From Streptomyces sp. B21-083 (GTDB taxonomy: Bacteria > Actinomycetota > Actinomycetes > Streptomycetales > Streptomycetaceae), in the NCBI RefSeq assembly GCF_036898825.1, contig NZ_JARUND010000002.1, positions 3,782,001 through 3,846,000 on the forward strand: 64,000 nucleotides of DNA. Direction: 5' to 3'. The notes under the pieces are model-generated. The model ran no database searches. It was given only the letters and a program-made list of their open reading frames with translations, and had not been told where the DNA came from. The translations under genes and the position numbers were made by a program. Within the stretch, counting starts at the first letter, position 1, and each line of letters opens with the position of its first letter. Below are positions 1 through 7,797 of this stretch, piece by piece.

Positions 1-1
1 G

Positions 2-175
2 GCCGACATCGCGGAGCAGGCCGAGTGGACCGAGGACTACGCGCGGAAGATGGTCGAGTACGGCCGTGAGCTGCTGCGCGACGGCGGGGAGAACACCAGC
101 GGCGGGGACGGCGGGACCGGCAGAAGCGGTCTCGGCGAGCCCGGTCACGGTCACGACCACGTCGACCCGGTCTGA
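2..175 (+). CDS. C-terminal fragment of an unrecognised protein
   Basis: An open frame enters from the left edge and ends at TGA 173-175, giving the last 57 residues of a protein whose start lies outside the window. The segment begins as a charged helix (EQAEWTEDYARKMVEY) and ends in a Gly/His-rich tail (GEPGHGHDHVDPV). Codon use is typical high-GC Streptomyces, with mostly G or C at third positions, which supports real coding. I do not recognise the family. The histidines in the tail could bind metal, but that is a guess. Confidence 0.55.
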   Translation, partial: ADIAEQAEWTEDYARKMVEYGRELLRDGGENTSGGDGGTGRSGLGEPGHGHDHVDPV

Positions 176-181
176 TCCACG

Positions 182-211
182 CCGGCCCCACCCGATCCGG
201 CCCCACCCGAT
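182..211. repeat. Two perfect 15-bp tandem copies
   Basis: The unit CCGGCCCCACCCGAT occurs twice back to back at 182-196 and 197-211, followed by a degenerate third copy (CCGGTCAGACCCGGT). It lies directly after the stop of the preceding gene, in the non-coding gap before the start at 383. This is probably a simple slippage repeat. Confidence 0.8.
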
Positions 212-382
212 CCGGTCAGACCCGGTCCGTTCTTGCCTGACCCGGTCCGTCTCGATCTGCTTCGGTCCCGAAAGTCCGCGCGGCATATTCAGGAGGGCAA
301 GGTACTCCACCTCGCCCCCTCTCGTCCCGGTTTCCGGCAACCCTCGGAGACCGACCGGTCACCGCCGGTAGATCTGTATGCC

Positions 383-1105
383 ATGAGCAGCCCACACACG
401 GACATCTCGGGAGTCACCTCGGAGGGAGCCGCCTGGCTCGCCTCCGCAGGAACGTATCCGCGCAGCACGCTCTCCCTCTGGGCCGAGCGGCCCACCGCTC
501 CGCTCGTCCTGCCCTGCGGCACCGCGTTCGACGTCGTCAACGTGCCCGCCGTCTTCGGCCGCAGGATGCTCGACCGGCTCTGGGACGGCGGACCGGGCTC
601 GGGCCCCGTGGCGGCCTACCGGGGCCGGATCCTCCTGTTCGCGGCACTGGGCACGGCCCAGCGGCTGCCGTCGCTCCTGAGGTGGGAGGAATGGGGCTCG
701 GCCGGCGAGGGCGGTACCGGACGGCGCCACGCGATCCCGCCGCTCCTCTGCCACGGCCGCGGCGACGCCGTGACGGTCCCCGCCCTGGTGAACGACGAGA
801 CCGGAGACGGGAATGGAGCCGGATATGGAGACAGGACGGGAGGGGGGACAGGCGAGGGGACTGGAGACGAGATCGGACACGCCACCCGATGCGGGAGCGG
901 AGACGGCTCCGAGGGTGATCCCCGGCCCGAATCCCGCTGGGTCGTCGCCCCCGACACCAGTCGCCCCTGGCTTCCGGGCCCGGAAATCCTGCTCTGGGCG
1001 GCCGTCCGAGCGGCCCGTTCCGCGGTCGCCGGTGGGGTGCGGATATCGATTTTTCCTCCCGTCGATCAGGGTGCTAAGGTCTACGACGTCAGCAGGCGCC
1101 GCTAG
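383..1105 (+). CDS. Bifunctional DNA primase/polymerase-like protein, about 240 aa
   Basis: The start is ATG 383, because upstream in-frame sequence is non-coding in character. The central block (GTAFDVVNVPAVFGRRMLDR, then GSGPVAAYRGRILLFAALG, then RLPSLLRWEEWG) and the ending VYDVSRRR match short Streptomyces proteins that annotation pipelines call bifunctional DNA primase/polymerase. I see no intact catalytic motif of a primase-polymerase, so the enzymatic name is weak. Residues 140-180 form a Gly/Asp/Glu-rich low-complexity insert (GDGNGAGYGDRTGGGTGEGTGD) coded by purine-rich DNA. The stop TAG 1103-1105 lies inside the tRNA-Lys gene that starts at 1096, so the last codons of the protein are also the tRNA acceptor stem. 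Confidence 0.65.
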   Translation: MSSPHTDISGVTSEGAAWLASAGTYPRSTLSLWAERPTAPLVLPCGTAFDVVNVPAVFGRRMLDRLWDGGPGSGPVAAYRGRILLFAALGTAQRLPSLLRWEEWGSAGEGGTGRRHAIPPLLCHGRGDAVTVPALVNDETGDGNGAGYGDRTGGGTGEGTGDEIGHATRCGSGDGSEGDPRPESRWVVAPDTSRPWLPGPEILLWAAVRAARSAVAGGVRISIFPPVDQGAKVYDVSRRR

Positions 1106-1169
1106 CTCAGTTGGTTAGAGCAGCTGACTCTTAATCAGCGGGTCCGGGGTTCGAGTCCCTGGCGGCGCA
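1096..1169 (+). tRNA. tRNA-Lys (anticodon CUU), copy 1
   Basis: A 74-nt cloverleaf: acceptor stem GCGCCGC pairs with GCGGCGC, the D-arm is AGCTC...GAGC, the anticodon stem CTGA/TCAG encloses loop CTCTTAA with anticodon CTT, and the T-arm contains GGTTCGAGTCC. The discriminator is A1169 and CCA is not encoded. The sequence is identical to the copies at 13038 and 24423. It overlaps the 3' end of the upstream CDS by 10 nt and is followed at once by a strong hairpin. Confidence 0.97.
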
Positions 1170-1178
1170 CGTTGTCGA

Positions 1179-1210
1179 TTGGCGAGGCTGTTTTCGAACA
1201 GCCTCGCCAA
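1179..1210 (+). terminator. Terminator of tRNA-Lys copy 1
   Basis: A perfect 14-bp stem (TTGGCGAGGCTGTT paired with AACAGCCTCGCCAA) is closed by a TTCG tetraloop 9 nt after the tRNA. It is followed by a short T-containing stretch. It can also end the convergent metalloprotease gene. Confidence 0.85.
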
Positions 1211-1231
1211 CGTCGTTTTCCGGACCCCTAC

Positions 1232-2608
1232 TCAGCTAACGGCGTTCGTGATCCGCACCGTCCACGCCCCCGACGGCGTGCGGCCCTCCACCTCGACTCG
1301 GACGTTCTCGCCGGGCACGGTGAAGGTCTCGCCGAGGGCGACGGGCGCGTCCGCGAGGGGCGGGTAGACCGAGTCCTCCCAGCAGGCCTCGGTACGCGGA
1401 TGGGCGTCGACCACCTGGACCGGGCCACCGCCGGACTCGGCCCCGCCGCGCACCCGGTAGACGAGCACCCCCTGTGTGCAGGTCGCGCTGTCGTTGCCCG
1501 TCGCCCCCCGCGCCTCGAACGCGAGCGCCCGGTCGACCCCGGTCCGCACGACGGCCAGCTTGACCCCGTCCCCCTGCCCAGGGGCCGGTGGACCGGCCCC
1601 CGTACCCCCGCCGCCGAACCCGTCCGCGCCCGCCCCCGCACCCCCACGCGCGTAAACGGTCGTGGCCGGACGCGCCTCCAGTGATTCCAGGGTCAGCCGG
1701 GTCGAGCCTCTCCCGCGCACGCACACCACCTGGCGCGGTTCCAGCCACCCGAGTTTCCACTTGTGCCAGGCGAACAGGTCGGGCGCCAAGCCGAACTGAC
1801 TGCCCATCAGGTCCCAGTCGCCGACGTACGTGTCCCAGTCACCCTTTCCGTCCACGGGCCGGTGGTAGAGGTCGGGCAGGTCGAAGACATGGCCCGTCTC
1901 GTGGGCGAGGACGAGCCGGTCCGGTGGATGCTTCTCGAAGACGGTGACGACGCGGCGGATGTCCGTGCCGTCGGCGCGCAGCGGGACGTCCAGGTTGACG
2001 ACCTTCGTCGCGTCGGAGTCGACGCCGGGCGCGTCCGGGTCGGCCACGAAGTAGACGACGTCGTAGCGCGAGAAGTCGACGTCACGGTCGGCGACGGCGA
2101 GCGCGTCGCGCAGATAGTCGGCACGGTGGGCGGCGCTCCAGTCCCGCTGTATGGCGTACGCGGTGGACGGTCGCGGCATCCGGAGCCAGTGCCGGAGCGG
2201 GTGCGGGCGCAGGGTGAACCTGCCGTACGAGGCACGGGCGAAGAAGTCGCTGGTGCCCGGGAAATGGTCCGCGGCCAGTTCGCCGGGGGTGGTCCGCGGG
2301 CGGGCGTCCGGGAACGAGAGGAAGACCATCACGGCGTCGAGCGCGCGGGACGGGCGCGGATAGGCGGCGTTCCAGGTGTCCAGGCCCTCCGAGTGGTGGG
2401 CCTCGGTGCGCTGGAGCGCGCAGGACCGCACCGAGAAGGGCTCGGCGACGGAGGGGCCCGCGACGAGGGAGGTCGCGGCCAGGGCCGTCATGGTGGTGAG
2501 AACGGCGGCCGTACTGCGCAAGCGGGGGTGCGCCCCGGCGCATGCGAGCCCTCTGAATCCCGCCAGGGCATCATGGGTGAGCCCCCTGAGGGGAAGCTGA
2601 CGCGGCAC
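1232..2608 (-). CDS. Secreted M6-family metalloprotease
   Basis: Zinc peptidase of the immune-inhibitor-A (M6) type. The motif HETGHVFDLPD gives the HExxH zinc ligands and catalytic Glu, with the downstream Asp typical of the group; a Met-turn-like DLMG follows about 35 residues later. The upstream part (LDAVMVFLSFPDARP, then FFARASYGRFTLRP) is the usual M6 N-terminal domain. I chose GTG 2608 over ATG 2638 because GGAGGT at 2613-2618 sits 4 nt before it. The N-terminus has a basic stretch and then a hydrophobic segment ending near VAGPSVAEP, consistent with export. The C-terminal half holds a Gly-rich linker (GGAGAGADGFGGGGTGAG). It is divergent from cdgA; a hairpin abuts its ribosome binding site. 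The substrate is unknown. Confidence 0.85.
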   Translation of the reverse strand: MPRQLPLRGLTHDALAGFRGLACAGAHPRLRSTAAVLTTMTALAATSLVAGPSVAEPFSVRSCALQRTEAHHSEGLDTWNAAYPRPSRALDAVMVFLSFPDARPRTTPGELAADHFPGTSDFFARASYGRFTLRPHPLRHWLRMPRPSTAYAIQRDWSAAHRADYLRDALAVADRDVDFSRYDVVYFVADPDAPGVDSDATKVVNLDVPLRADGTDIRRVVTVFEKHPPDRLVLAHETGHVFDLPDLYHRPVDGKGDWDTYVGDWDLMGSQFGLAPDLFAWHKWKLGWLEPRQVVCVRGRGSTRLTLESLEARPATTVYARGGAGAGADGFGGGGTGAGPPAPGQGDGVKLAVVRTGVDRALAFEARGATGNDSATCTQGVLVYRVRGGAESGGGPVQVVDAHPRTEACWEDSVYPPLADAPVALGETFTVPGENVRVEVEGRTPSGAWTVRITNAVS

Positions 2609-2618
2609 GCAGACCTCC

Positions 2619-2645
2619 GGTTGCGGTATCGGGGACACCGCAACC
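2619..2645 (-). promoter_or_regulatory. Leader hairpin abutting the protease Shine-Dalgarno
   Basis: On the transcript, GGTTGCGGT and ACCGCAACC form a perfect 9-bp stem with a 9-nt loop that ends exactly where GGAGGT (2618-2613) begins. Such a structure could modulate ribosome access or act as a protein or ligand target. No known riboswitch class is recognised. Confidence 0.5.
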
Positions 2646-2801
2646 CAGCCTGTGTGATCTTGCGTTTATATGCCTTGTTTGTCTGCACCAGAAGGGTGAC
2701 CGGCACACGATCAGGCAGGTGACCAGGGGCTATGCGGGACGCCCGGGTAGACGGCCACGCATGTGAGGGCTCACCCTTCGTGGAGCGACACCCCGAAACA
2801 C

Positions 2802-2814
2802 TCACGGAACGTCA
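2802..2814. promoter_or_regulatory. BldD-type box upstream of cdgA-like gene
   Basis: TCAC-GGAAC-GTCA matches the BldD consensus TNAC-N5-GTNA exactly. BldD is the c-di-GMP-binding developmental repressor of Streptomyces, and cdg genes are established BldD targets. The box lies in the 449-bp divergent gap, 244 bp before the GTG start of the PAS-GGDEF-EAL gene and 194 bp before the metalloprotease start, so it could serve either gene. Confidence 0.55.
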
Positions 2815-2937
2815 CAAGCGATCGAGGGTGAAGGAACCCGTCCAGGCGCGGGCAGAAACGATCTGTCAGAACCACCGGTCGTTCATGGACACTGGACAGT
2901 GGCTGGAAGGGCTTCGGACCAGCCTCTATGATCGGCA

Positions 2938-2969
2938 CACTTTCCTGGCACTTCCCTGACACTTTCCTG
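2938..2969. repeat. Three 10-bp direct repeats at 11-bp spacing
   Basis: CACTTTCCTG, CACTTCCCTG and CACTTTCCTG start at 2938, 2949 and 2960. The exact 11-bp period puts them on the same helix face, as in sites of SARP/OmpR-type activators. They end about 90 bp before the cdgA-like start, which is a plausible activator position. The rest of the gap 2646-3057 shows only the BldD-type box. Confidence 0.6.
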
Positions 2970-3057
2970 CACGGACAACGCCAGGGCGGCGGATTGCCGC
3001 CCGGTCGGCCGCCCGACGGGATCCATATCAAGACCGAGTGCACTGCGGGAGCGAGCG

Positions 3058-4965
3058 GTGAGCGGAACGTCCGAAGGGCCGGCGCCCGCGGTAGATCTCA
3101 TCCGGCCGGCCGTCACAGAGAGTAACTCCGACACGTCGTCTTCTACGTCATCCACGGCTTCTGCCTGGTCCAAGGCTTCTACGTCGTCCACGTCTGCTTC
3201 CCCTGCCCCCACGGGTCCCACCCTGATGGACGGCGCGTTCGCGGCGGCGCCGCTGGCGATGGCCGTGGTGAACCGCGAGGGCCTGGTCGTCACGGCGAAC
3301 CAGTCCCTGGGCGAACTGCTGGGCATCGGCCCGGAAGTGCTGGCCGGCAAGGTGGCCGCCGATCTGGTGGACCTGGCGTCCGACACCCGCGCGTGGCACG
3401 CGTACCGCGAGGTGCTGCGCGGCCGACCGGCACGGCTGCGCTGCACACGCCGCCTCAAACACCCTGACGGGCACTCCCTCTGGGCCCAGGTCACGGTCAC
3501 ACCACTGCCGAATGAGACCTCGGAGGCGGCGCCGGGTGTGCTGCTGTCCGTGGCCGACATCAGCGCACGCCGTGAACTCCAGGCGCGGCTACGGCACTTG
3601 CAGATGCACGATCCGGTGACGCGTCTGCCCAACCGCACGTTGTTCTTCGAGCGCCTGTCCGCGGCGCTGGAGGCGGAGTCGTACGAGCAGAGCGGGACGG
3701 GCCGAATCGGCCTGTGCTACCTGGACCTTGACGGCTTCAAGGCCATCAACGACACCCTCGGCCACCGCGTCGGCGACCGGCTGCTCGCCGCCGTGGCCCA
3801 ACGCCTCACCCGGTGCGCGGAGGAGGCGGGTCTTGCCCGGCGGAACCCCGGCGCGGTCGCCCCGCTGGTCGCGCGGCTGGGCGGCGACGAGTTCGCGCTG
3901 CTGATCGAGGACTCGACGGGCACCGACCAACTGGCGGACCTGGCCGAGTCGGTGCTGAAGGCACTCCAGCTCCCCTTCGACCTCGCCGGTCAGCGGATGT
4001 CCGTCTCCGCCTCCATCGGCGTCGTCGAACGGCACGCGGCGGGCACGACCCCCACAGGTCTGATGCAGGCCGCGGACACGACGCTGTACTGGGCGAAGGC
4101 CGACGGCAAGTCCCGGTGGACGCTCTTCGACCCCGAGCGCAACGCCCATCGGATGACCCGCCAGGCCCTGTCCTCCACCCTCCGGCCGGCCATCGAGCGG
4201 GGTGAATTCGCCCTGGACTACCAGCCCTTGGTGGGGATGGCGGACGGCCGGGTGCACGGCGTCGAGGCGCTGGTGCGCTGGAATCACCCCCAGTTCGGCA
4301 CGCTGACGCCGAACCGGTTCATCGGCCTGGCCGAGGAGGACGGTTCGATCGTGCAGCTGGGACGCTGGGTCCTCGCCACGGCCTGCCGCCAGGCCCGCCG
4401 CTGGCAGCTCGAACGCCCCGACGAGCCGCCGATCTTCGTGAGCGTCAATGTCGCCGTACGTCAGGTCTGGGACTCGGATCTGGTGGCGGACGTCGCGGAG
4501 ATCCTCGCGGAGACAGGCCTGCCGGCACGTCTGCTGCAACTGGAGCTGACGGAGTCGGCGGTCATGGGCTCCGCCGGCCGGCCCCTCCAGGCGCTCCAGG
4601 CACTCAGTGACATGGGTGTGGGCATCGCGATCGACGACTTCGGCACCGGGTATTCGAACCTCGCCTACCTCAGCCGGCTGCCGGTGTCAGTACTGAAACT
4701 GGACGGTTCTTTCGTGCGGGGGTTCCAGTACGAGGGTGAGGGGGTCGCGCCGAACCCGGCCGACGAGATCGTCGTCGAGGCGATGATCCAACTCGCGCAT
4801 CGGCTGGGGCTGACGGTCACCGCGGAGTGCGTGGAGACGGCGGCCCAGGCCGGCCGCCTGCGCCGTATCGGGTGCGACACGGGGCAGGGCTGGCTCTATT
4901 CGCGACCGGTGGGCGCGGACCGGATCTCCTTGCTGATGGGAGGCAGTGCGTGTCGGCAGGGGTGA
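3058..4965 (+). CDS. cdgA: PAS-GGDEF-EAL cyclic-di-GMP synthase/phosphodiesterase (CdgA-like)
   Basis: Makes and/or degrades cyclic di-GMP, which controls Streptomyces development through BldD. The order is: Ser/Thr-rich N-terminus (residues 1-55), PAS domain (about 60-175, ending SVADISARRELQ), GGDEF domain with intact GGDEF at about 275-279, and EAL domain with VEALVRW at about 403-405. The EAL metal/catalytic residues look intact (ELTES, DDFGTGYS). No RxxD inhibition site precedes GGDEF; there is instead a Pro/Ala-rich insert. No membrane segment is seen, so it is probably cytosolic. GTG 3058 is the only suitable start. The name cdgA rests on architecture, a BldD-type box upstream, and remembered neighbourhood with the ABC transporter and cslA; a paralogue of the same architecture is possible. 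Confidence 0.85.
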   Translation: MSGTSEGPAPAVDLIRPAVTESNSDTSSSTSSTASAWSKASTSSTSASPAPTGPTLMDGAFAAAPLAMAVVNREGLVVTANQSLGELLGIGPEVLAGKVAADLVDLASDTRAWHAYREVLRGRPARLRCTRRLKHPDGHSLWAQVTVTPLPNETSEAAPGVLLSVADISARRELQARLRHLQMHDPVTRLPNRTLFFERLSAALEAESYEQSGTGRIGLCYLDLDGFKAINDTLGHRVGDRLLAAVAQRLTRCAEEAGLARRNPGAVAPLVARLGGDEFALLIEDSTGTDQLADLAESVLKALQLPFDLAGQRMSVSASIGVVERHAAGTTPTGLMQAADTTLYWAKADGKSRWTLFDPERNAHRMTRQALSSTLRPAIERGEFALDYQPLVGMADGRVHGVEALVRWNHPQFGTLTPNRFIGLAEEDGSIVQLGRWVLATACRQARRWQLERPDEPPIFVSVNVAVRQVWDSDLVADVAEILAETGLPARLLQLELTESAVMGSAGRPLQALQALSDMGVGIAIDDFGTGYSNLAYLSRLPVSVLKLDGSFVRGFQYEGEGVAPNPADEIVVEAMIQLAHRLGLTVTAECVETAAQAGRLRRIGCDTGQGWLYSRPVGADRISLLMGGSACRQG

Positions 4966-4980
4966 TCCGCCGACGCGACG

Positions 4981-6150
4981 TCACTGCGTGATCGTGGGCA
5001 ATCCGTAGGCGTCCGCGATCAGTTCGTACGAGCGGAGCCGCATGTCGCCCCGGTGGGCGTGGGAGACGAGCATCAACTCGTCGGCTCCCGTGCGCTTTTG
5101 GAGGTCGTCGAGGCCTGTGCGGACCTCGTCCGCCGAGCCGTGGATGATGTTCGCCATCCAGGAGCTGATGAACTCCCGTTCCATCGGGCTGAATTCGTAG
5201 GCCTCCGCCTCCTCCGGGGCCGGGAACAGGCCCGGGCGGCCGGAGCGCAGGCGGGCCATGTTGAGGCCCATCGCGAGGACCTGGCGGCGGGCCTCGTTCT
5301 CGTCGTCGGTGGCGAGGGCGGAGACGCCGATGAGGGCGTACGGGGCGTCGAGGACGGCGGAGGGCTGGAAGGACTCCCGGTAGAGGTCCAGGGCCGGGAC
5401 GGTGTTCTGCGCGGAGAAGTGGTGCGCGAAGGCGAAGGGGAGACCCAGGACGCCGGCCAGGCGGGCGCTGAAGCCGGAGGAGCCGAGCAGCCAGATGGGC
5501 GGCCGATGGGGAGACTGGACTCCGCCCGGGGACGTCGACTGGATCGGGCCGGGGATCGCGTGGATACGTCCGTAGGGGTGGCCGGCGGGGAAGTCGTCGT
5601 CCAGGAAGCGGGTCAGCTCAGCGAGTTGCTGGGGGAAGTCGTCGGCGCCCTCGTTGAGCCGCTCCGTGCGGCGGAGGGCAGCGGCGGTGGCGCCGTCCGT
5701 TCCCGGGGCCCGGCCGAGGCCGAGGTCGATACGGCCCGGCGCCATGGCTTCGAGGGTGCCGAACTGTTCCGCGATGACCAGGGGGGCGTGGTTGGGGAGC
5801 ATGACGCCGCCGGAGCCCAGGCGGATGCGCCGGGTGTGGGCGGCGAGGTGGGCGAGGATCACGGCGGGCGAGGAAGAGGCCACGCCGGGCATGGAGTGGT
5901 GCTCGGCGACCCAGTAACGGTGGAAGCCGCGCGATTCCGTGAGGCGGGAGATGGCGACGCTGGCGCGCAGGGCCTCGGTGGCGGTGTGGCCGGAGCCCAC
6001 GGTGACCAGGTCGAGGACGGAAAGGGGGACGGGGGCGGTGCCCCGCGTCTCGCCCCGGATCCCGTCCGCCGTCACCTCCGGCGTCGCGTCTGTCGTCACG
6101 TCCGGCGGCGTCCCGTCTGCCGTCACATGTGCCGTCGCGTCTGCGGTCAC
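4981..6150 (-). CDS. LLM-class flavin-dependent oxidoreductase
   Basis: Luciferase-like TIM-barrel monooxygenase of the MsnO8/LuxA-like subgroup. Diagnostic stretches include RYWVAEHHSMPGVASSSP, RIRLGSGGVMLPNHAPL, AEQFGTLEAMAPGRIDLGLG and PIWLLGSSGFSARLAG. It probably uses FMNH2 to oxidise a small organic substrate that cannot be named from sequence. The N-terminal 35 residues are an unusual repetitive extension (TADATAHVTADGTPPDVTTD and so on) coded by a degenerate repeat; the family usually begins near VPLSVLDLVTVG, so a later start is possible. It converges on cdgA with a 15-bp gap and is transcribed in the same direction as the racemase-family genes upstream. Confidence 0.88.
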   Translation of the reverse strand: MTADATAHVTADGTPPDVTTDATPEVTADGIRGETRGTAPVPLSVLDLVTVGSGHTATEALRASVAISRLTESRGFHRYWVAEHHSMPGVASSSPAVILAHLAAHTRRIRLGSGGVMLPNHAPLVIAEQFGTLEAMAPGRIDLGLGRAPGTDGATAAALRRTERLNEGADDFPQQLAELTRFLDDDFPAGHPYGRIHAIPGPIQSTSPGGVQSPHRPPIWLLGSSGFSARLAGVLGLPFAFAHHFSAQNTVPALDLYRESFQPSAVLDAPYALIGVSALATDDENEARRQVLAMGLNMARLRSGRPGLFPAPEEAEAYEFSPMEREFISSWMANIIHGSADEVRTGLDDLQKRTGADELMLVSHAHRGDMRLRSYELIADAYGLPTITQ

Positions 6151-6240
6151 GATGGGTGCCTCCTGCTGCTGTCTGGTGCCGTGCGCTGTCCTCAGCCGGG
6201 CAACAGGAGGGGGGCTCCGTTTTATTCCGGCGCGGTCCCG

Positions 6241-6972
6241 TCAGACCTGCACCAGCGGCTCCTTGTCGAAGAGGGTGCCCAGGGAGGGGGCGTTCACCTT
6301 GCGCGTCGCCAGCCGCAGGGCCTCCCACACGGAGACCTGGTTCGCCGTGAGGACCGGCTTCGTCAGGTGCTTCTCCAGGGCCCCGATGTGCGACGCCGTG
6401 TGCAGCGCCGTGTCCGGGAGGAGCAGGGCCTCCGCGTCCGCGTCGTCGGCCGCCCGGGCCAGCGCGGTCAGCTCCGCCTCGCCCCACTCCCCCACCTCCG
6501 CCGCCGTGACGATCCCGGCACTGTGGACCGCCGTCACCTCGATCCCCGCCGCCCTCAGGAACTCCGCGAACAGTCCCGTCACGTCCGCCGGGTACGTCGC
6601 CCCGACCGCCACCTTCCGCACGCCGAGCTCCCGTACCGCGTGCACGAAGCCGAACGCCGTCGACGACGCCGGCAGGCCCGCGGCCCGGGCAAGGGCACGC
6701 ACCTGCTCGTGGGCGCCCTCCCACCCGTACACGAAGCTGCCGCTGGTGCAGGCCCACACCACCGACTCCGCGCCGGACATCCGCAGCGACTCCACGCCCG
6801 CCGCGAGACGGTCCGCCGAACCCATCTCCAGGAGGGCGTCCACCCTGTGCGCGTCCTCACCGATGTCCGTATGGACCAGATCCAGCCGGATGTCGCTGCC
6901 GAGAAGCTGCTCGATGCGTTGGTAGTCGTCCTCGGCGGAGTGACCCGGGTAGAGGAATCCGAGTGCCGTCAT
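6241..6972 (-). CDS. Maleate isomerase / Asp-Glu racemase family protein (EutA-like)
   Basis: A 243-residue member of the family of maleate cis-trans isomerase, arylmalonate decarboxylase and the ectoine-utilisation protein EutA. The first catalytic cysteine is present in WACTSGSF. The position of the second cysteine (CTN in relatives) reads PDTALHT here, so that cysteine is replaced by Asp. The start ATG 6972 begins with GFLYPGHSAEDDY, a normal family start. It lies near an ehuBCDA-like ectoine transporter, and known ehu-eut clusters of rhizobia include a racemase-family eutA, so a role in ectoine or related-solute breakdown is a reasonable inference, not proven. Confidence 0.8.
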   Translation of the reverse strand: MTALGFLYPGHSAEDDYQRIEQLLGSDIRLDLVHTDIGEDAHRVDALLEMGSADRLAAGVESLRMSGAESVVWACTSGSFVYGWEGAHEQVRALARAAGLPASSTAFGFVHAVRELGVRKVAVGATYPADVTGLFAEFLRAAGIEVTAVHSAGIVTAAEVGEWGEAELTALARAADDADAEALLLPDTALHTASHIGALEKHLTKPVLTANQVSVWEALRLATRKVNAPSLGTLFDKEPLVQV

Positions 6973-7036
6973 GATCCAGCCCTTCCTGCTTGCCTTACGT
7001 GCCCAGCCTGCGCTGTTCCCGCTGTTCCTGCTGCTC

Positions 7037-7615
7037 CTACCGTTCTTCCGGCAGTGCCGGGGGCCAGGTGCGCGCCGACTCGTCCAGCAACGCCTGGTAG
7101 GGCCCCACGGCTCGGGTACCCAGTCGACGCCGCGCCGCCCCTGTCGTGACCTGGTTGGCCGAGATCACCGGGATGCGCAGTTCCGCCTCCAGTCGCGCGA
7201 TCACGTCGTACGTGGGGAGGTTCGTGCAGCTGATGAACAGCGCCTCGGGCCGCGTCCCCTCCGTCGCCCGCCTCGCCATGTCCGCCACAGCGCGGTACGG
7301 GACCTTCCAGATGTGCCGGGTCAGGCCCATGTACGCGCATCCCGTGACCGTGACACCCGCCTCGGCCGCGTACTCCTCCAGGGCCCGCGTCACCGACACC
7401 GTGTAGGGCGTGACGAGCGCCACCCGGCGTACGGACAGTTCCGTGAGGGCTTCCAGCAGTGCTCCCGAGGTCGCCATTACCGACGGGACCTCGCCCGCGC
7501 GGGTCATCGCCTCGCACATCGCCCGCTCCCCGGCGACCCCGCCGACGAAGCTGCCCGAGGTGCAGGCGTAGGCGACGATCTCGGGGGCGATGACGTTCCA
7601 TGACAGGCACTGGCC
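7037..7615 (-). pseudogene. N-terminally truncated Asp/Glu racemase family gene
   Basis: The reading frame carries the C-terminal two thirds of a second maleate isomerase/EutA-like protein, with both catalytic cysteines (AYACTSGSFVGG and FISCTNLPTYDVI). Family homology (EIVAYACTSGSF) extends upstream of the first ATG (7519) to a TGA at 7616-7618, with no ATG, GTG or TTG in between. The normal first 65-75 residues, which form the first Rossmann-like strand set, are missing. The gap to the divergent dehydrogenase gene is short, so a deletion probably removed the 5' end and promoter. A shortened protein from ATG 7519 could still be made, but would lack the first catalytic cysteine. Confidence 0.7.
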
Positions 7616-7797
7616 TCACAGTGAGGAACGACGGGGCAACGGACCGTACACACGCCCGTGTTGACGAAGGTAGGTTCGAGTGCGAGCGTGGTCAATCCGC
7701 GCATGTCAGACACACCCCGGCCACCCGGCCGACCCTCCTCTCGGCCTCTCGGCCTCTCCGCCATCCAGTCCGGCCTCCCGATCGGAAACGGCTCCCG

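Noticed and set aside
5053..7149. 698-codon plus-strand frame opposite the oxidoreductase and racemase genes
   Set aside because: It is a shadow; the peptide has no domain pattern, while the minus strand carries clear family motifs.
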